Shown: positions 19,374 through 30,434 of the stretch, in pieces
Position numbering within the stretch: the first letter of the stretch is position 1
Layout: each line of letters starts with the position of its first letter
Assembly: GCF_000150955.2 (NCBI RefSeq)
Contig: NC_011695.1
Coordinates: 1-64,000 of the forward strand
Source of the DNA: Phaeodactylum tricornutum CCAP 1055/1
Lineage: Eukaryota; Bacillariophyta; Bacillariophyceae; Surirellales; Neidiaceae
DNA length: 64,000 bases
Direction: 5' to 3'
Notes under the pieces: model-generated
What the model saw: the letters and a program-made list of their open reading frames with translations, nothing else
What the model was told of the DNA's origin: nothing
Database searches by the model: none
Translations under genes and position numbers: made by a program

Positions 19374-22300
19374 GTGTTGGTTGTGTCTACACGTTCTATT
19401 TCTATACAGTCACTTGAGAGTGCACTTATATCACACGCGGAGTTAGATTCTCACGCGGATACATGTTGTGTTGGTCGACACGCTTATATATTCCAAGAAA
19501 CCTCTCGAACAGTTGATGTTTCTGCATTTTTATCTACATTTGGTCAAGCCCGGTCTGTACCAATTGTCTCTGCTGCATTTGCTTTTGATCATCCTTACAC
19601 ATATGAGACATTTATTTTAGTTATTCATCAGGCTTTACATTTTCCTACAATGGAACATGCTTTGTTAAATCCGAATCAAATTCGATTAAACAATGTCGAA
19701 GTCAATGATTGTCCCCGATTTTTGTCGGAAAAGCTTACGGAGTTATCGCATTCGATTTATTTCCCGAAAGACGATGTGAGGTTACCATTATCATTAGATG
19801 GAGTCATTTCTTACTTACCAGTCCGCAAGCCGTCTGCGGAGGAGTTTCGAAATTTCCACAAGTTGAACCTTACTTATGAAAGTCCGATTTGGGATCCGTA
19901 TTCGACAGATTTTTCTCGTCAGGAGGAGAAGTTCACCGATAGTAAGGGTGCGTTGGTAACGAGAAACTCTGCACATGCGAACATTCAAATGGTTACAACG
20001 AGGGACAGTACAGTATCAATGGTTTTATCATCTGTTTCGATGTCTTTGGAAGACAAACATTTGATTGATGAACTTGAAAAGACTTGTATTGTTAGTGTTG
20101 CACAGTCGTCGAATTACAGGTATAAGGTAACGCCAGAAGAGTTGGCGAAACGATGGAACATTGGTTTATCGACAGCGAAGCGAACATTACTCGCAACGAC
20201 TCAGAGAGGGGTCAAAGACATTGCTAGTCAATTGTTAGCAAAGAGAGTGAAACCAGTCACTGCACAGTTGAGATATCGTCACTTGCGCACGAGTTTGTAT
20301 ACGGATACGATGTTTTCAAATGTCGTCTCGTCTCGAGGAAATTATTGTGTTCAAATTTACGTGAATGATGTCGACTGGACTCGTGCTTACACAATGAAGT
20401 CGAAAGGTCAGGCTCACGATACGTTGGATTTGTTATTTCATCGTGAGGGAGTTCCAGCTGAAATTATTTCAGATGGTGCCAAAGAATTAGTTCAAGGAGA
20501 GTTCAGACAAAAGGTTCGTGCTGCAGGAGCTCATGCTAAAGAGATTGAGCCATATTCACCGTGGTTGAATCGAGCAGAAACCGCAATCAAAGCATTGAAA
20601 CGTATGACAAATACAGCTATGTCGAAGTCACAGGCATCTGTACGATTGTGGGATATTTGCTTGGAGTTGCAATGTTTGATTTGATCGTCAATTGCGCATA
20701 ATATTTACGCATTGAACGACGATGTCCCGAATACGGCAGTATCGGGAGATACAACGGATATTAGTCATTTATGCGAGTTTGCATGGTATGATTGGGTATG
20801 GTATTTGGATCCAGTTGACTTTCCGGAGGATAAGCGGAAACTTGGTCGCTGGCTCGGACCTGCTCACAATATAGGTGATGCAATGTGTGCTCGTATACTT
20901 GCCAGAAATTCGCAAATTATTTCGCGAACTACTTACTCCCCACTTTCGACAAGTGATCTTAATTCTCAACAGGTGAAGTTGCTTCAAGAGAGTTTTGAGA
21001 AGAACGTTCGTTTGGTTATGAACGAAGATGATCGTATTAAAAATACTTATGTTTTCGAGGCGGAACCCAGTGAGTTCGAGATGTATTCGGACCATTATAC
21101 AGGGGACCAGGAAACGATGCCACAAGCAGACGAGTACAATCACGAAGCTTTTAATGAGTATATCAATGCTGAAGTAATGATACCAAGACATGATCATATT
21201 GGTGCTGGTCGAATAATTGGACAAAAGAAAGATCGAGATGGTAATCCAATCGGGAGGTCGAATCCTGATCCAGTTTTGGACACTCGCATCTTAGAAGTTC
21301 AATTTCCAGATGGTAACATACAGGAATACGCAGCTAATGTTATTTGCTGAGCATCTTTATTCACAGGTTGATGACGAGGGTCGTCGTTATCTTTTAATGG
21401 ATGAAATTGTTGATCACCGAAAAGACGGATCGGCGGTTGCTGCTGATGATCTGTATTATACAGACAAACGTGGTGTAAAACAAATGCGTCGAACAACAAA
21501 AGGTTGGCAACTTTTACTTCAATGGAAAGACGGATCAAATACATGGATTCCCTTGAAAGACCTGAAAGAATCGAATCCTGTTGACGTCGCCAAATATGTT
21601 GTTGCAAACAAGTTAGTCCATGAACCAGCTTTTGCTTGGTGGGTACCGGACGTATTACGGAAACGAGAGCGAATTATTTCAGCGGTAAAGGCCAGATACC
21701 TGAAACGGACTCACAAATTCGGTATTCGTATGCCGAAATCAGTAAAGGAAGCTCTTGAGATTGATTGTGATACTAACACTTCTATATGGTTGGATGCAAT
21801 CAGAAAAGAGATGAAAAATGTTATGCCAGCATTCAAAGTTCTTGAACCCAATGCGTCGAAACCAGTTGGTTACACTTGGATACCTTGTCATATGATTTTT
21901 GATATCAAAATGGACTTCACTCGCAAAGCCAGATTCGTCGCCGGGGGACACGTTACAGATCCGCCGAGTTCGATTACTTATGCTAGTGTTGTTTCCAGAG
22001 ACAGTGTTCGAATTGCATTACTTATTGCAGCGTTGAATTCGATGCAAATACTTGGTGCTGATGCACAAAACGCATACTTGAATGCCCCAGTTCGAGAAAA
22101 GGTATATACGACATGTGGTCCAGAATTTGGGAATTCGACGGAAGGTCGTTATGCAATTATCGTTCGAGCGTTGTATGGTTTGAAGTCAAGTGGAGCAGCA
22201 TGGCGTGCTCACTTAGCTGCAACAATGGAAGAATTAATGTTTACCTCTTGTATTGCAGATCCACATGTTTGGTTAAGACCATTTCAGAATGAAGGTGGTC

Positions 22301-23412
22301 TCGAATTTTATGAGTATGTACTTATTTACACGAATGATTTCCTATGTATCAGTCATGATCCGAAGAGTATCTTGGATACTATTGGAAAACATTTCAAGCT
22401 TAAACCGGAATCCATTAAGACACCGGATACTTATTTGGGAGCGAATCTTGGACACTTTTCACTTCCCGATAAGCCAGACAAGCCGCGATGGTCTATGAGT
22501 TCGACAAATTATGTGAAACAAGCTGTCGCAAATGTTGAGAAAGCTTTGGACGAAATCAAAAGAGGTTTGCCTAACAAAGTGTCGTCGCCAATGTCGACGA
22601 AATATCGACCAGAACTTGATGTTTCTCCTGTGTTGAATGCAGAGCATGCTAACTATTTTCAGTCTCAGATTGGTGTTTTGAGATGGGCAGTTGAAATTGG
22701 TCGAATTGATATTATATGTGAAGTATCTATGCTTTCATCATTTCTCGCGATGTCACGAGAAAGACACTTGAGTGCTGTTCTTCATATTTTTGCTTATTTG
22801 AAATCTCACAACAGGTCACGACTCGTGTTTGATGATTCGTATGCTGATATTGAGAACCATTTTATAGATGGTGCAGATTGGACGGATTTTTATGGTAATG
22901 TGAAGGAACCTATTCCGCCGAATGCTCCAAAGCCACGTGGTAGGGCTGTGGAGATTACTGCTTTTGTTGACGCTGACCATGCTGGAGACAAAGTCACTCG
23001 TCGTTCACGAACAGGTGTTTTGATCTATCTTAGTCGTGCTCCGATTATGTGGTTTTCGAAGCGTCAGAATTCAGTCGAAACGTCTTCGTTTGGAAGTGAG
23101 TTTGTTGCGTTAAAGATTGCTACGGAGATGATACAGGGTTTGAGGTATAAGTTACGGATGATGGGAATTCCGATTGATGGTCCGGCTAGAGTTTTGTGCG
23201 ACAATATGTCGGTGGTACACAATACTACAGCACCGGAATCAATGTTGAAGAAGAAGAGTAATGCTATTGCATATCACTTTGTACGAGAGAATGTCGCAAT
23301 GGGAGTTATCAAGATTGCTTATGAGCCGTCGGAGACAAACTTAGCCGATGCGCTAACAAAGGTTCAGTCAGCCCCAGTACGACAGAATCTTATGCGTCAA
23401 GTTTTATATTGA
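19374..23412 (+). pseudogene. pol: Element A pol region, broken
   Basis: In order along the region: a protease motif ELDSHADTCCVG, integrase sequence with YVNDVDWTRAY and ISDGAKELVQ, a copia reverse transcriptase with ARFVAGGHVTDP and LGADAQNAYLN, and RNase H with DADHAGD and SKRQNSVETSSFG. The region is broken, with about two breaks, so it does not encode one polyprotein. Its C-terminal part is closely related to the truncated copy at 2014-3093. Treated as a fossil. Confidence 0.9.
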
Positions 23413-23617
23413 GTCAAGTGAAGAAGGGTTTGCCGACTTTCCCGTTTCGATGAAGCCAGTATTGGAACAAATTGCATTTGCAGTACTACATGTCATTGCA
23501 TGCAGTGTCGAAGTTTTATTTTACAAGTTGTGGATCCCTATTTTTTCCCATAGTGGTTTTGAGGGGACACATCTCTCCATGTCCATGTTTATGTTTATGG
23601 TTTCGATGTGTGGGGAC

Positions 23618-23779
23618 TAGAAAACCCCTACGTCAAGCGGTACATGAGGGGTTCATATCCCTAAGTCTATCAGATAAGTCTATAATCTTGTGTTTTTACG
23701 CCTTTGATCGTCTACGAAAGTATGTGGGATCCTTTCGGTTCCTTAGACGATTCTAGCCCGTTATCGTTGCAGTTTTCTA
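23618..23779 (+). repeat. 3' LTR of element A
   Basis: 162 bp, identical to 9667-9828. Preceded by TGTGGGGAC, the likely polypurine tract, and followed by the GGGGG target duplication. Confidence 0.95.
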
Positions 23780-23784
23780 GGGGG

Positions 23785-24071
23785 AAATTGATTTCGAGAT
23801 AAGCCGTATACCTATTCGTTGAGAATATGATGGCGCGGTCTGTCGAGCGGACCTCGACCCTCGGACCTCGCAATTCTAACCGGCTTTTTCACACTATGTT
23901 GACATCTCTGTAGCTAGAGCTCTAGCTACTAGTAGCTCATAAACTGACAGTGCACGAGCGTTTTGGTGGGAGGTGACAACGATCCGACAACAAACCAAAA
24001 TCGAAAAAAGATAAGATTTTAAATTGCCGTCCTCTAGAGGGCCAACGAAGGAAGCTGTCAGTGTCATCATC
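23785..24071. promoter_or_regulatory. Upstream region of the MPV17-like gene, displaced from its divergent partner
   Basis: 287 bp between the 3' target duplication of element A and the MPV17-like ATG. With the 65 bp left of the 5' LTR, it would have formed a shared ~350 bp divergent region with the methyltransferase gene before the insertion. Confidence 0.55.
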
Positions 24072-24971
24072 ATGAAAGCACTTGTTTTACTGGCGAGCTT
24101 GGCACTGCTCGGTCGGACAAAGTCTTTCGCCGTAAGAGGTACTAAAGCTCCCGCAGCTCCGCCTCCTATACCGGGGAGCATTTTGCATTTCGTCTCCACT
24201 CCCTCGTGCTCGCAGACTTCTCAAGGACTTCTTGGTACCCGCCCTATATCGGTCCTCGTCAATTCTGATTCAGGGGGTAACAAAGATCTGTCGGAGGCAT
24301 TGATTATCATTCAGGCAAAGAGATACTACGGTACTTACATGAGTCTTTTGGAAACGAACCCTCTTACTACAAAATCCGTTTCCGCAGCCCTTGTTTCCGG
24401 GATCGGAAATATTTTTTCACAGTGGTTCCAGGCTATATTGCTCCGACGCCCCTTTCACATCAGCTACACTCAAATGTTCGCATTCGGTCTTACAGGTCTC
24501 GTCTACGTGGGACCCTGGTTTCATGTTTGGTACGAACAGCTCGGACGAGTCGGTCGCACTATGGAATCTCGTTTTGGTAGCTCGCAGAAGAAGCAAACAC
24601 TGGCCCAAATTTTGATTGACCAGACACTCGGTGTTGCTATTTTCTTCCCCACTTATTTTTATGTCTACGAGATTCTCGAGTCGTTCGTAGCAGGGCGATG
24701 TGAGCAGTCGTATTGTGCATTTGACCGAGTCTTATATCTCCCTTGTTTCCTTACCAGCGACTAATTCTTTCATCTTGTTACAGTTCCACTCCTCGGGGTA
24801 GCGCACGGTCTGCTGAGAGAGCAGATTGGTACTGTAGTGAAGGCCAATTACTGCCTCTGGCCTTTCTTCCAGTACATCAACTTCACCTTTGTTCCATCCT
24901 CTCTTCGTGTTTTAGCTACGAATCTTATGAGCGTTTTGTGGAACTGCTATTTTTGTTCTTGCATCGCTTAG
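24072..24971 (+). CDS. MPV17/PMP22-family membrane protein with signal-type N-terminus
   Basis: Exons 24072-24699 and 24784-24971 (84 bp intron, donor GTGAGC, acceptor TTACAG) give 271 residues. The MPV17 core runs from YYGTYMSLLETNPLTTKS (about 80) through GPWFHVWYEQL and DQTLGVAIFFPTYF to the family's C-terminal block YINFTFVPSSLRV...LMSVLWNCYF, with four membrane segments. The frame is open 16 codons further upstream, but the ATG at 24072 opens a signal peptide, MKALVLLASLALL. Just after it is KSFAVRG, which loosely resembles the F-containing cleavage motif of diatom plastid presequences, so a plastid or other endomembrane location is possible. MPV17 proteins form channels or affect solute balance in organelle membranes. 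Confidence 0.88.
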
Positions 24972-25247
24972 GAACGAAACGGCATACGCGTGAGCTCCAG
25001 CTTCGATCATATTATGAGGAAAACTTTTCAGACGTTCCTGGATGGTCCAACATGTTGGCTTTGCGATAGCAGAATTTGTTTATTTATCTCCTTAGAAGCG
25101 TATGTAGGGATCGCACGAAGATGAATGCCCTTCTGAACTTTAAAGTTCTACCACAAAAGTAGCCGTGTTAGGTTTTGGTAGCTAAAATATTATACCGAAG
25201 CTTGGCGCATCGAGGTATCGTCTGTTCAGCGATTCTCGATTCGCTGC
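24972..25247. other. Convergent intergenic region, MPV17-like / QPRT
   Basis: 276 bp between converging 3' ends; nothing specific seen. Confidence 0.5.
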
Positions 25248-26132
25248 TTACAGTTGCACCTTCAAGCTATAATCCAAACATGAATATCCTTGCGTGAGCT
25301 TTCCTTGGGAAACAATATCGACGGAGTCACACAGATACAAGTGCATTGTTTCGGTAGTAATTCCACCACTGGCCTCGATCAGAATATGCGGGAACTTTTC
25401 CTTTAAAGATTTTGCATCAATTTTGAGTCTCTCTGGTTCAAAATTGTCCAGCATAACGATATCCGCCCCTGCTTTGGAAGCCTCAATCGCCTCTTCCAGA
25501 TTTTGACATTCAACTTCAATCTTTTGCGAAAATCCAGCGGCTTGGCGAGCACGCTGAACTGCCGCGCTTATTGAACCAGCCGACCAAATATGATTATCCT
25601 TCAGCATTACCATTTGGCTAAGATCCAGCCGGTGTGTCGCGGCGCCGCCGACGAGAAGCCCATATTTTTCTACAATACGGAACCCTGGGGTTGTTTTCCG
25701 CGTTCCTGCAACCCATCCCTTCCAGCCGGCTTTGCGGGCAAGTTGGACAGCTTCATACGACGCTGATGCTACTCCGGAGCACCGGGATAACGTGTTGAGC
25801 GCCGTACGTTCGCCTTGCAAGATCTTGTGAATAGGGCCTGTGACCACAGCAAGCCTGATTTTGTGGTTTGACGAAGCATTCACAAAGTTGCCTTCGATCG
25901 CAGCATCCGAATTCCATTCCACCACACATCCCAAAAGCTCAAACACTGAATCAAAGAAAGGTTTTCCTGCAAAAACACCGGGAGATTTTAGCCAGAGAGT
26001 TGCCTTTCGAGTACCGTCGCCAACAACGAGACCGCCGACATCAAATGAAGGGATATCGTCGGCAATCCATTGTTTGACAGTCGTTTCTATAAGTATTTTC
26101 GGTAGCAGCGTGCTGTAGTCTGACTCGGCCAT
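25248..26132 (-). CDS. QPRT: Quinolinate phosphoribosyltransferase (nicotinate-nucleotide pyrophosphorylase, carboxylating)
   Basis: Intronless, 294 residues, the full length of the family, starting at an ATG. It makes nicotinate mononucleotide, CO2 and pyrophosphate from quinolinate and PRPP in de novo NAD synthesis. Seen: the N-terminal domain ending near HKILQGERTALNTLSRCSGVA, then the barrel with the Arg/Lys active-site strings AGTRKTTPGFR and MLKDNH, EVECQNLEEA, and the phosphate-binding end ASGGIT...SQGKLTQ. No organelle presequence is obvious, so it is probably cytosolic. No other NAD-pathway gene is near. Confidence 0.95.
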   Translation of the reverse strand: MAESDYSTLLPKILIETTVKQWIADDIPSFDVGGLVVGDGTRKATLWLKSPGVFAGKPFFDSVFELLGCVVEWNSDAAIEGNFVNASSNHKIRLAVVTGPIHKILQGERTALNTLSRCSGVASASYEAVQLARKAGWKGWVAGTRKTTPGFRIVEKYGLLVGGAATHRLDLSQMVMLKDNHIWSAGSISAAVQRARQAAGFSQKIEVECQNLEEAIEASKAGADIVMLDNFEPERLKIDAKSLKEKFPHILIEASGGITTETMHLYLCDSVDIVSQGKLTQGYSCLDYSLKVQL

Positions 26133-26902
26133 TTTTTATTGCTAGGTGCTTAACAATGGTGCACTGTTGTATTGAATAGAGCTCTTTTTCGATGACTGTA
26201 CTTCATTTACGTTACAGTGGGCAATAGCCAATCGAAAGACTAGTCGCTAACCTGAGGTTGAAAAGCGACTCAAAACCACTCTCATGGTAGTGGCACCTCC
26301 TTACAGTTAGAAGGATGAACGTTCATATCGCTACGACAGCTTTCAGATATATCTCGCGGTACATTTCCATAGGGGGCAGGGCAGTAACCAACCTCATCTA
26401 TATACGAATCTTTTTTTGAACGAACTTTTTTAGAAAATGGACCAATTGGTTGAATCATGTCAAAACTCATTTGATAGAGCCATTCTACTCCGGATTTGGG
26501 GAAGCAAAACTTGAGACAAATGAACGACAGCTAGTAGAGGATATATCAGGAAGAGATGCTAGGGTTATCATCACATTAGTCTAAAATTGTGCACATCGGA
26601 TGATGTTCTCACTTTACTTTATTCTAAAGCACTTTGCAAGCTATACTACAAGTGCTCCTGTGTGCTTTGTTAGACTTTGCCATAGCCATACAATGGATGG
26701 TTTCCGCAGATGCGGAACCGTCGGTCAAGCGACACGACAACGATGAATGGAATCACAGTCCTGATATCGTAGTGCCGAGGAACGGAGCACCACGAGGATA
26801 TCAAAAGAAAACCACAAACTGTAAACCTAATAGACACACCTATTTTCCTGACTATAAACAAAGCAATTTCCTGATTCCCCTGTCTTCCAAGGTTTTAGTC
26901 TA
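26133..26902. other. Intergenic, no supported gene
   Basis: 770 bp between the QPRT start and the 3' end of the PRXL2-like gene. A 100-codon plus-strand frame at 26634 lacks an early ATG and is not called. Confidence 0.5.
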
Positions 26903-27717
26903 TCAGCGATCCATGGAAGGACCCCGGGCGTCCTGAATTCCCTTTCGAATCTCAACCATGTTCATTTCTTCTCCATAGGTTTCGTAGTAGGTGTACGTCA
27001 GATCACCTTTTTGGTCAAAAATCAAAATGCCACCCTCGGTCCAAATGTCTCCACCGAGCGGAATATTTTGGATGTTTTTCTCTTTGTATCGCTTGCCGAG
27101 TTTTCTCGCTGAAGTCAGAAGCTTCCAAAAGGTGATTTTTCGACCACCGAGGGCATGGTAAATCAACCATTTTTCATCCCTGTAAATTGGATATTAAAGT
27201 CCTTTTCGTAAAATTCCAAGAGCGCCTTGTTATGGATATCAAGTTGTTTGATTGCACCAACAAGACACACCTCTTCCTCCTGCGCTATCTTAGTTAGCTG
27301 TAATCCATGCTCCCTGCAGGCGCCGCAACCTGGCCTACGGATAGCGAAAATAATTGTAACTTCCCTATCGACTGCTTTTCGTTCCTTTTGAGTCATTGCC
27401 CTTAGAGAAATTTTTTTGTCAGGGGTCTCGGACACAAAACCACCAAATGAACAGTTGACTGGAATAAGCAGGACTTTATAGAGCAAGTGTTCGTTCACGA
27501 CAAGACTCTTGTGACGATCCACAGCGTCTAATACTGGCAACGGCTTTGTTGAGGTGACACTGGAAAAGATGTTCTTTGCTAACTTCAAGAGCATCGGTTG
27601 TTTTTTGCTGTCTTGGTGCCGGCGAACATCATGGGATGAGTTATTTTGCGACAGATTCATCAAATCCTGTAAGAGTGACTCTGCACTTCGAATCAGTGTC
27701 AAAGAATTATGATGCAT
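26903..27717 (-). CDS. PRXL2/FAM213-like thioredoxin-fold (AhpC/TSA) protein, frame broken once
   Basis: From the ATG at 27717 the first frame reaches a CxxC redox motif RRPGCGACREHG, then VGAIKQ and FYEKDFNIQF. It then loses frame near 27170, and the next frame continues the same family at DEKWLIYHALGG, then IPLGGDIWTEGGILIFDQKG. This is the peroxiredoxin-like 2 layout (thioredoxin fold, CxxC, GG near the end). The shift falls in a GGG run, and one more G would keep it open, so a lost base in the assembly is likely. A true mutation is possible; no intron fits both phase and conserved sequence. Members act as thiol antioxidants or prostaglandin reductases; the role here is unknown. The ~60 N-terminal residues are not recognised. 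Confidence 0.7.
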
Positions 27718-28562
27718 GCAGCCGATGTCACCCTTGTAAAACAGCAAAACAAATGTAAGTGACTATGAGGTTCCCCAAAAAATAGAGACTGTGCTGAGGC
27801 TAAGAGAGCGTAATCGAAGGGTTAAGTGTCCGACTGCTATATAGACAACTGCTTTTGATGCCGTCGCTTTTTGACTAATTTTTACAAATATTTCCGACCA
27901 TCCACTCTTTTTTGTATACGTTCAAAGAGTCATTTACTGCCGGGATGACTCTGATTTCGCGAAGAAGATCGATAGAGATTGAAATTTTTTTAATAAGCAC
28001 TACTAGATAAGACTGTGAATACGAATGATTGTCTTTACAGTGCTTTGGATTGGCATAAGTTCTGACGCGTCCATAGCCGAAAGACTTGAACGCACCAGGA
28101 GACACTTCCATGCTGTTTTCAGGTCATCAGTAGTGTACAACCCAATTAGCATAAGGTCTCCTCCTCATTGTTCATTTCCACCGTTTTTCTTTATCGACCA
28201 TCCTACGGCTACCAATTCCAGCTACTGTAGGTATGTCGGCTTCCAGCATTGTTCTGCAACTCTGCTCAAATGTCGTAAATACATTCATCATGAAATTGAC
28301 TCTCACAATTGGAACCTAGACCGCGTCCAGAAATTAGATCCTGGGTCCATCCAATATAGCTGCAACCTAGACAAATTTGAGGTCGAGTGGGATGGATCCT
28401 TGATCTTGTTGTTTGTTGCAATAAAAAGCTTCACGAGTACTGCTTATATTATGAACAGATAAATTGTTCTCTAGTAGCGTTCTCAAAAGGACTATTTCCC
28501 GGTTTGCTTGTAAATTGTATCAACTGGCTGTAAAACTTTTCTTGGTACAGACAAGCTCATGC
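27718..28562. other. Intergenic, no supported gene
   Basis: 845 bp. A 145-codon plus-strand frame (28025-28462) begins with ATG but has no family signal and unbiased composition. A 78-codon minus frame overlaps it. Neither is called. Confidence 0.45.
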
Positions 28563-29857
28563 TCAGCCATGGTACCCAGCAGCGAAAACCTTCCATCCCC
28601 GAAGAAAAACTTCAGTTGCAACGGACCCATTTCCTTCCCCCATGGAGAGTTCTAGCTTTGAGCGAAAGCCTTCTCGAAAAGACGGATCGTCGCTAGTCAC
28701 TTTTCGAATGCGAACGTACAGCTCGATACCGTAGTCGATTGCTATTTGATCGCGAAGCCGATCGCATTCGTCTACACTGGGCTTGAGATAGCAGTGGACC
28801 ATGTTGACGAAGGGAATTTGGGGATCAAACGCAATTACCTTACCGATGCTTTCGTCGCTGGACAGTAGTCTCACAATAGTTTGCAACTTGTCTCTTTTTT
28901 TTACAAAAGAATATCCAGCACAACCGTCGGACTTTATACCGACCCAGTTTTTACAATACCCTGACCATCCCGACACAGCAAATGGCATAAGCGTATATAG
29001 ATTTCCCCCAAATCTTCTGAGCCAAATTCGAGCTCGTTCACAAAAGTCTTTCGATCCTAGCAGCATGGCACCTAACATTCCCCCTAATCCTTTGTAAAAG
29101 AAGAAATAGACTGAGTCAAAGGGCTCAGCTGGTTTGGACAATGTTTTTTGATACCCTGCGGTCGCTTCGAAAATTCGAGCACCGTCGCAATGGAACCGAA
29201 TTTTGTGTCGTCTACAATACTCGCTCATTTTTTGCACGTCTGCCCAGGATGTCAGTTTGCCTCCAATTTCACAATGCGGCAGCTCCAACATGAGTGTTGT
29301 AAGCCGCGGTGGGTCAAGTGTAGTGGCTTCTACAGCATCACGTACATCTACAAACGTCATGGCCGGGATTGACAGAATTCCATTTGCTTGGCGTGTAATT
29401 TTGTTTCGCGTCGATACAACCAAAGGCTCCATCCTTAGAAGCTCTCGATAGCCTTTTTGTTCGTGCAGTAGTAGGTGTGAAGTATGTTGGCATGCAAAGA
29501 GAGTCGGGGAAACTCAAGCGAACTACTAGCATGGATCAACAACGCAATGGACTGTGCCATAACACCCGACGGCATGAAGACGGCGTCTGCTTTACCAAAT
29601 TCGTTCGCAAGCTTCTCTTCGATTCCTTTGAGAAAAGACTCGTCTCCTCTTTTATTGAAATCACCGTTTGTATCCCATTGATCGACACCTACACGCTTGC
29701 AGTCCTCCGCAAGGCTGGCCATCACGCCGATGAAGACTGAAAAATATGTTGCTCTTGAAGGGAAAGTAGCGTCCTTTCTGGTTTTGAAGCGAGGGCGAGG
29801 CCCACGGTAGTCTGCATCGACCCCAAGACAATAATCCAAGTAGTCTGTCTTGAGCAA
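28563..29857 (-). CDS. L-threonine aldolase / beta-eliminating lyase family PLP enzyme, frame broken once, 5' end unresolved
   Basis: The first frame reads KRGDESFLKGIEEKLANEFG and the PSGVMAQSIALLIH block. A second frame carries FACQHTSHLLLHEQKGY, then LELPHCEIGGKLTSW, the HCDGARIFEA aspartate motif and FYKGLGGMLGAML, whose Lys should bind PLP. The frames meet near 29495 at a CCCC run; one more C would keep the reading frame open, so an assembly deletion is likely. Family members split L-threonine or related beta-hydroxy amino acids into glycine and an aldehyde. The first in-frame ATG is 29722. The open frame above it starts without ATG and probably belongs to a spliced 5' exon: TTTTTCAG at about 29740 and ATTACAG at about 29884 are possible acceptors. 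Confidence 0.75.
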
Positions 29858-30434
29858 ATTGACATGAAAAGCGAAATTTACTGTAATATTCCATGGGATT
29901 AACCGTAACGTAAATGAAAGCTAATGTTCTTCGTTCTTGGCAAACATGTTGATGTTGATTAGACTGTGAAACTGTTCGTTTGATCGGGACAAATCGAATG
30001 AGTCGAATCTTCAAGCAAACTCAACCAAAGACCGTTTAGGAGGCACCTGTGGATTGCGGTCTATTTAGCCGTACGGACACTATAAAAACTATACTAGCGT
30101 GCAAGCATTCAACATTGGATTCAAAAGTCTCTAAAGTCTCCTTCATCTGGCATCGGGTAGTTTTGGTGGTCTTTTGAACAGTGCTAACACTAAGGAAATT
30201 ACTAGTGTGCCAGACATTCCAAGGCGGATCCAATGGTCTCTTTATAGTTCTATAACACGAATAAATTACTTCGTTATATTGGAATTACAAAACTTGTAAA
30301 TGCTCATATCATCCCAAATGGCCACTATATGTTAACAACACTTCTTTGATTGTGGGATGGCTCCTGCCATTTTCTGGTGACTGTGAGTAGAATATTCACG
30401 AAAGTCGGTGGTCGGTAATTGCGCGGATCCATTG
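29858..30434. other. Intergenic, may hold the 5' exon of the aldolase-like gene
   Basis: 577 bp between the aldolase-like frame and the 3' end of the CRAL-TRIO gene. I cannot place a first exon with confidence, and nothing else is recognised. Confidence 0.4.

Larger units (their letters stand above)
9667..23779 (+). mobile_element. Element A: Ty1/copia LTR retrotransposon (fossil), interrupted by nested element B
   Basis: Two identical 162 bp LTRs (9667-9828, 23618-23779) bound the element, with a 5 bp target duplication GGGGG at 9662-9666 and 23780-23784. Order of parts: 5' LTR, primer-binding site, leader, gag (17949-19361), pol region (19374-23412) with protease, integrase, reverse transcriptase and RNase H in the copia order, polypurine tract, 3' LTR. 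Element B (10282-17675) sits in the leader; without it A is about 6.7 kb. The pol region is broken, with about two breaks, so A is not autonomous. LTR identity nevertheless says that it inserted recently. Confidence 0.95.

Noticed and set aside
26634-26936. 100-codon plus-strand frame with hydrophobic start
   Set aside because: It has no ATG at its start, no family signal, and its end overlaps the PRXL2-like gene.
28025-28462. 145-codon plus-strand frame starting with ATG
   Set aside because: No motif, average composition and nothing conserved that I can recognise; kept only as a note on the intergenic region.
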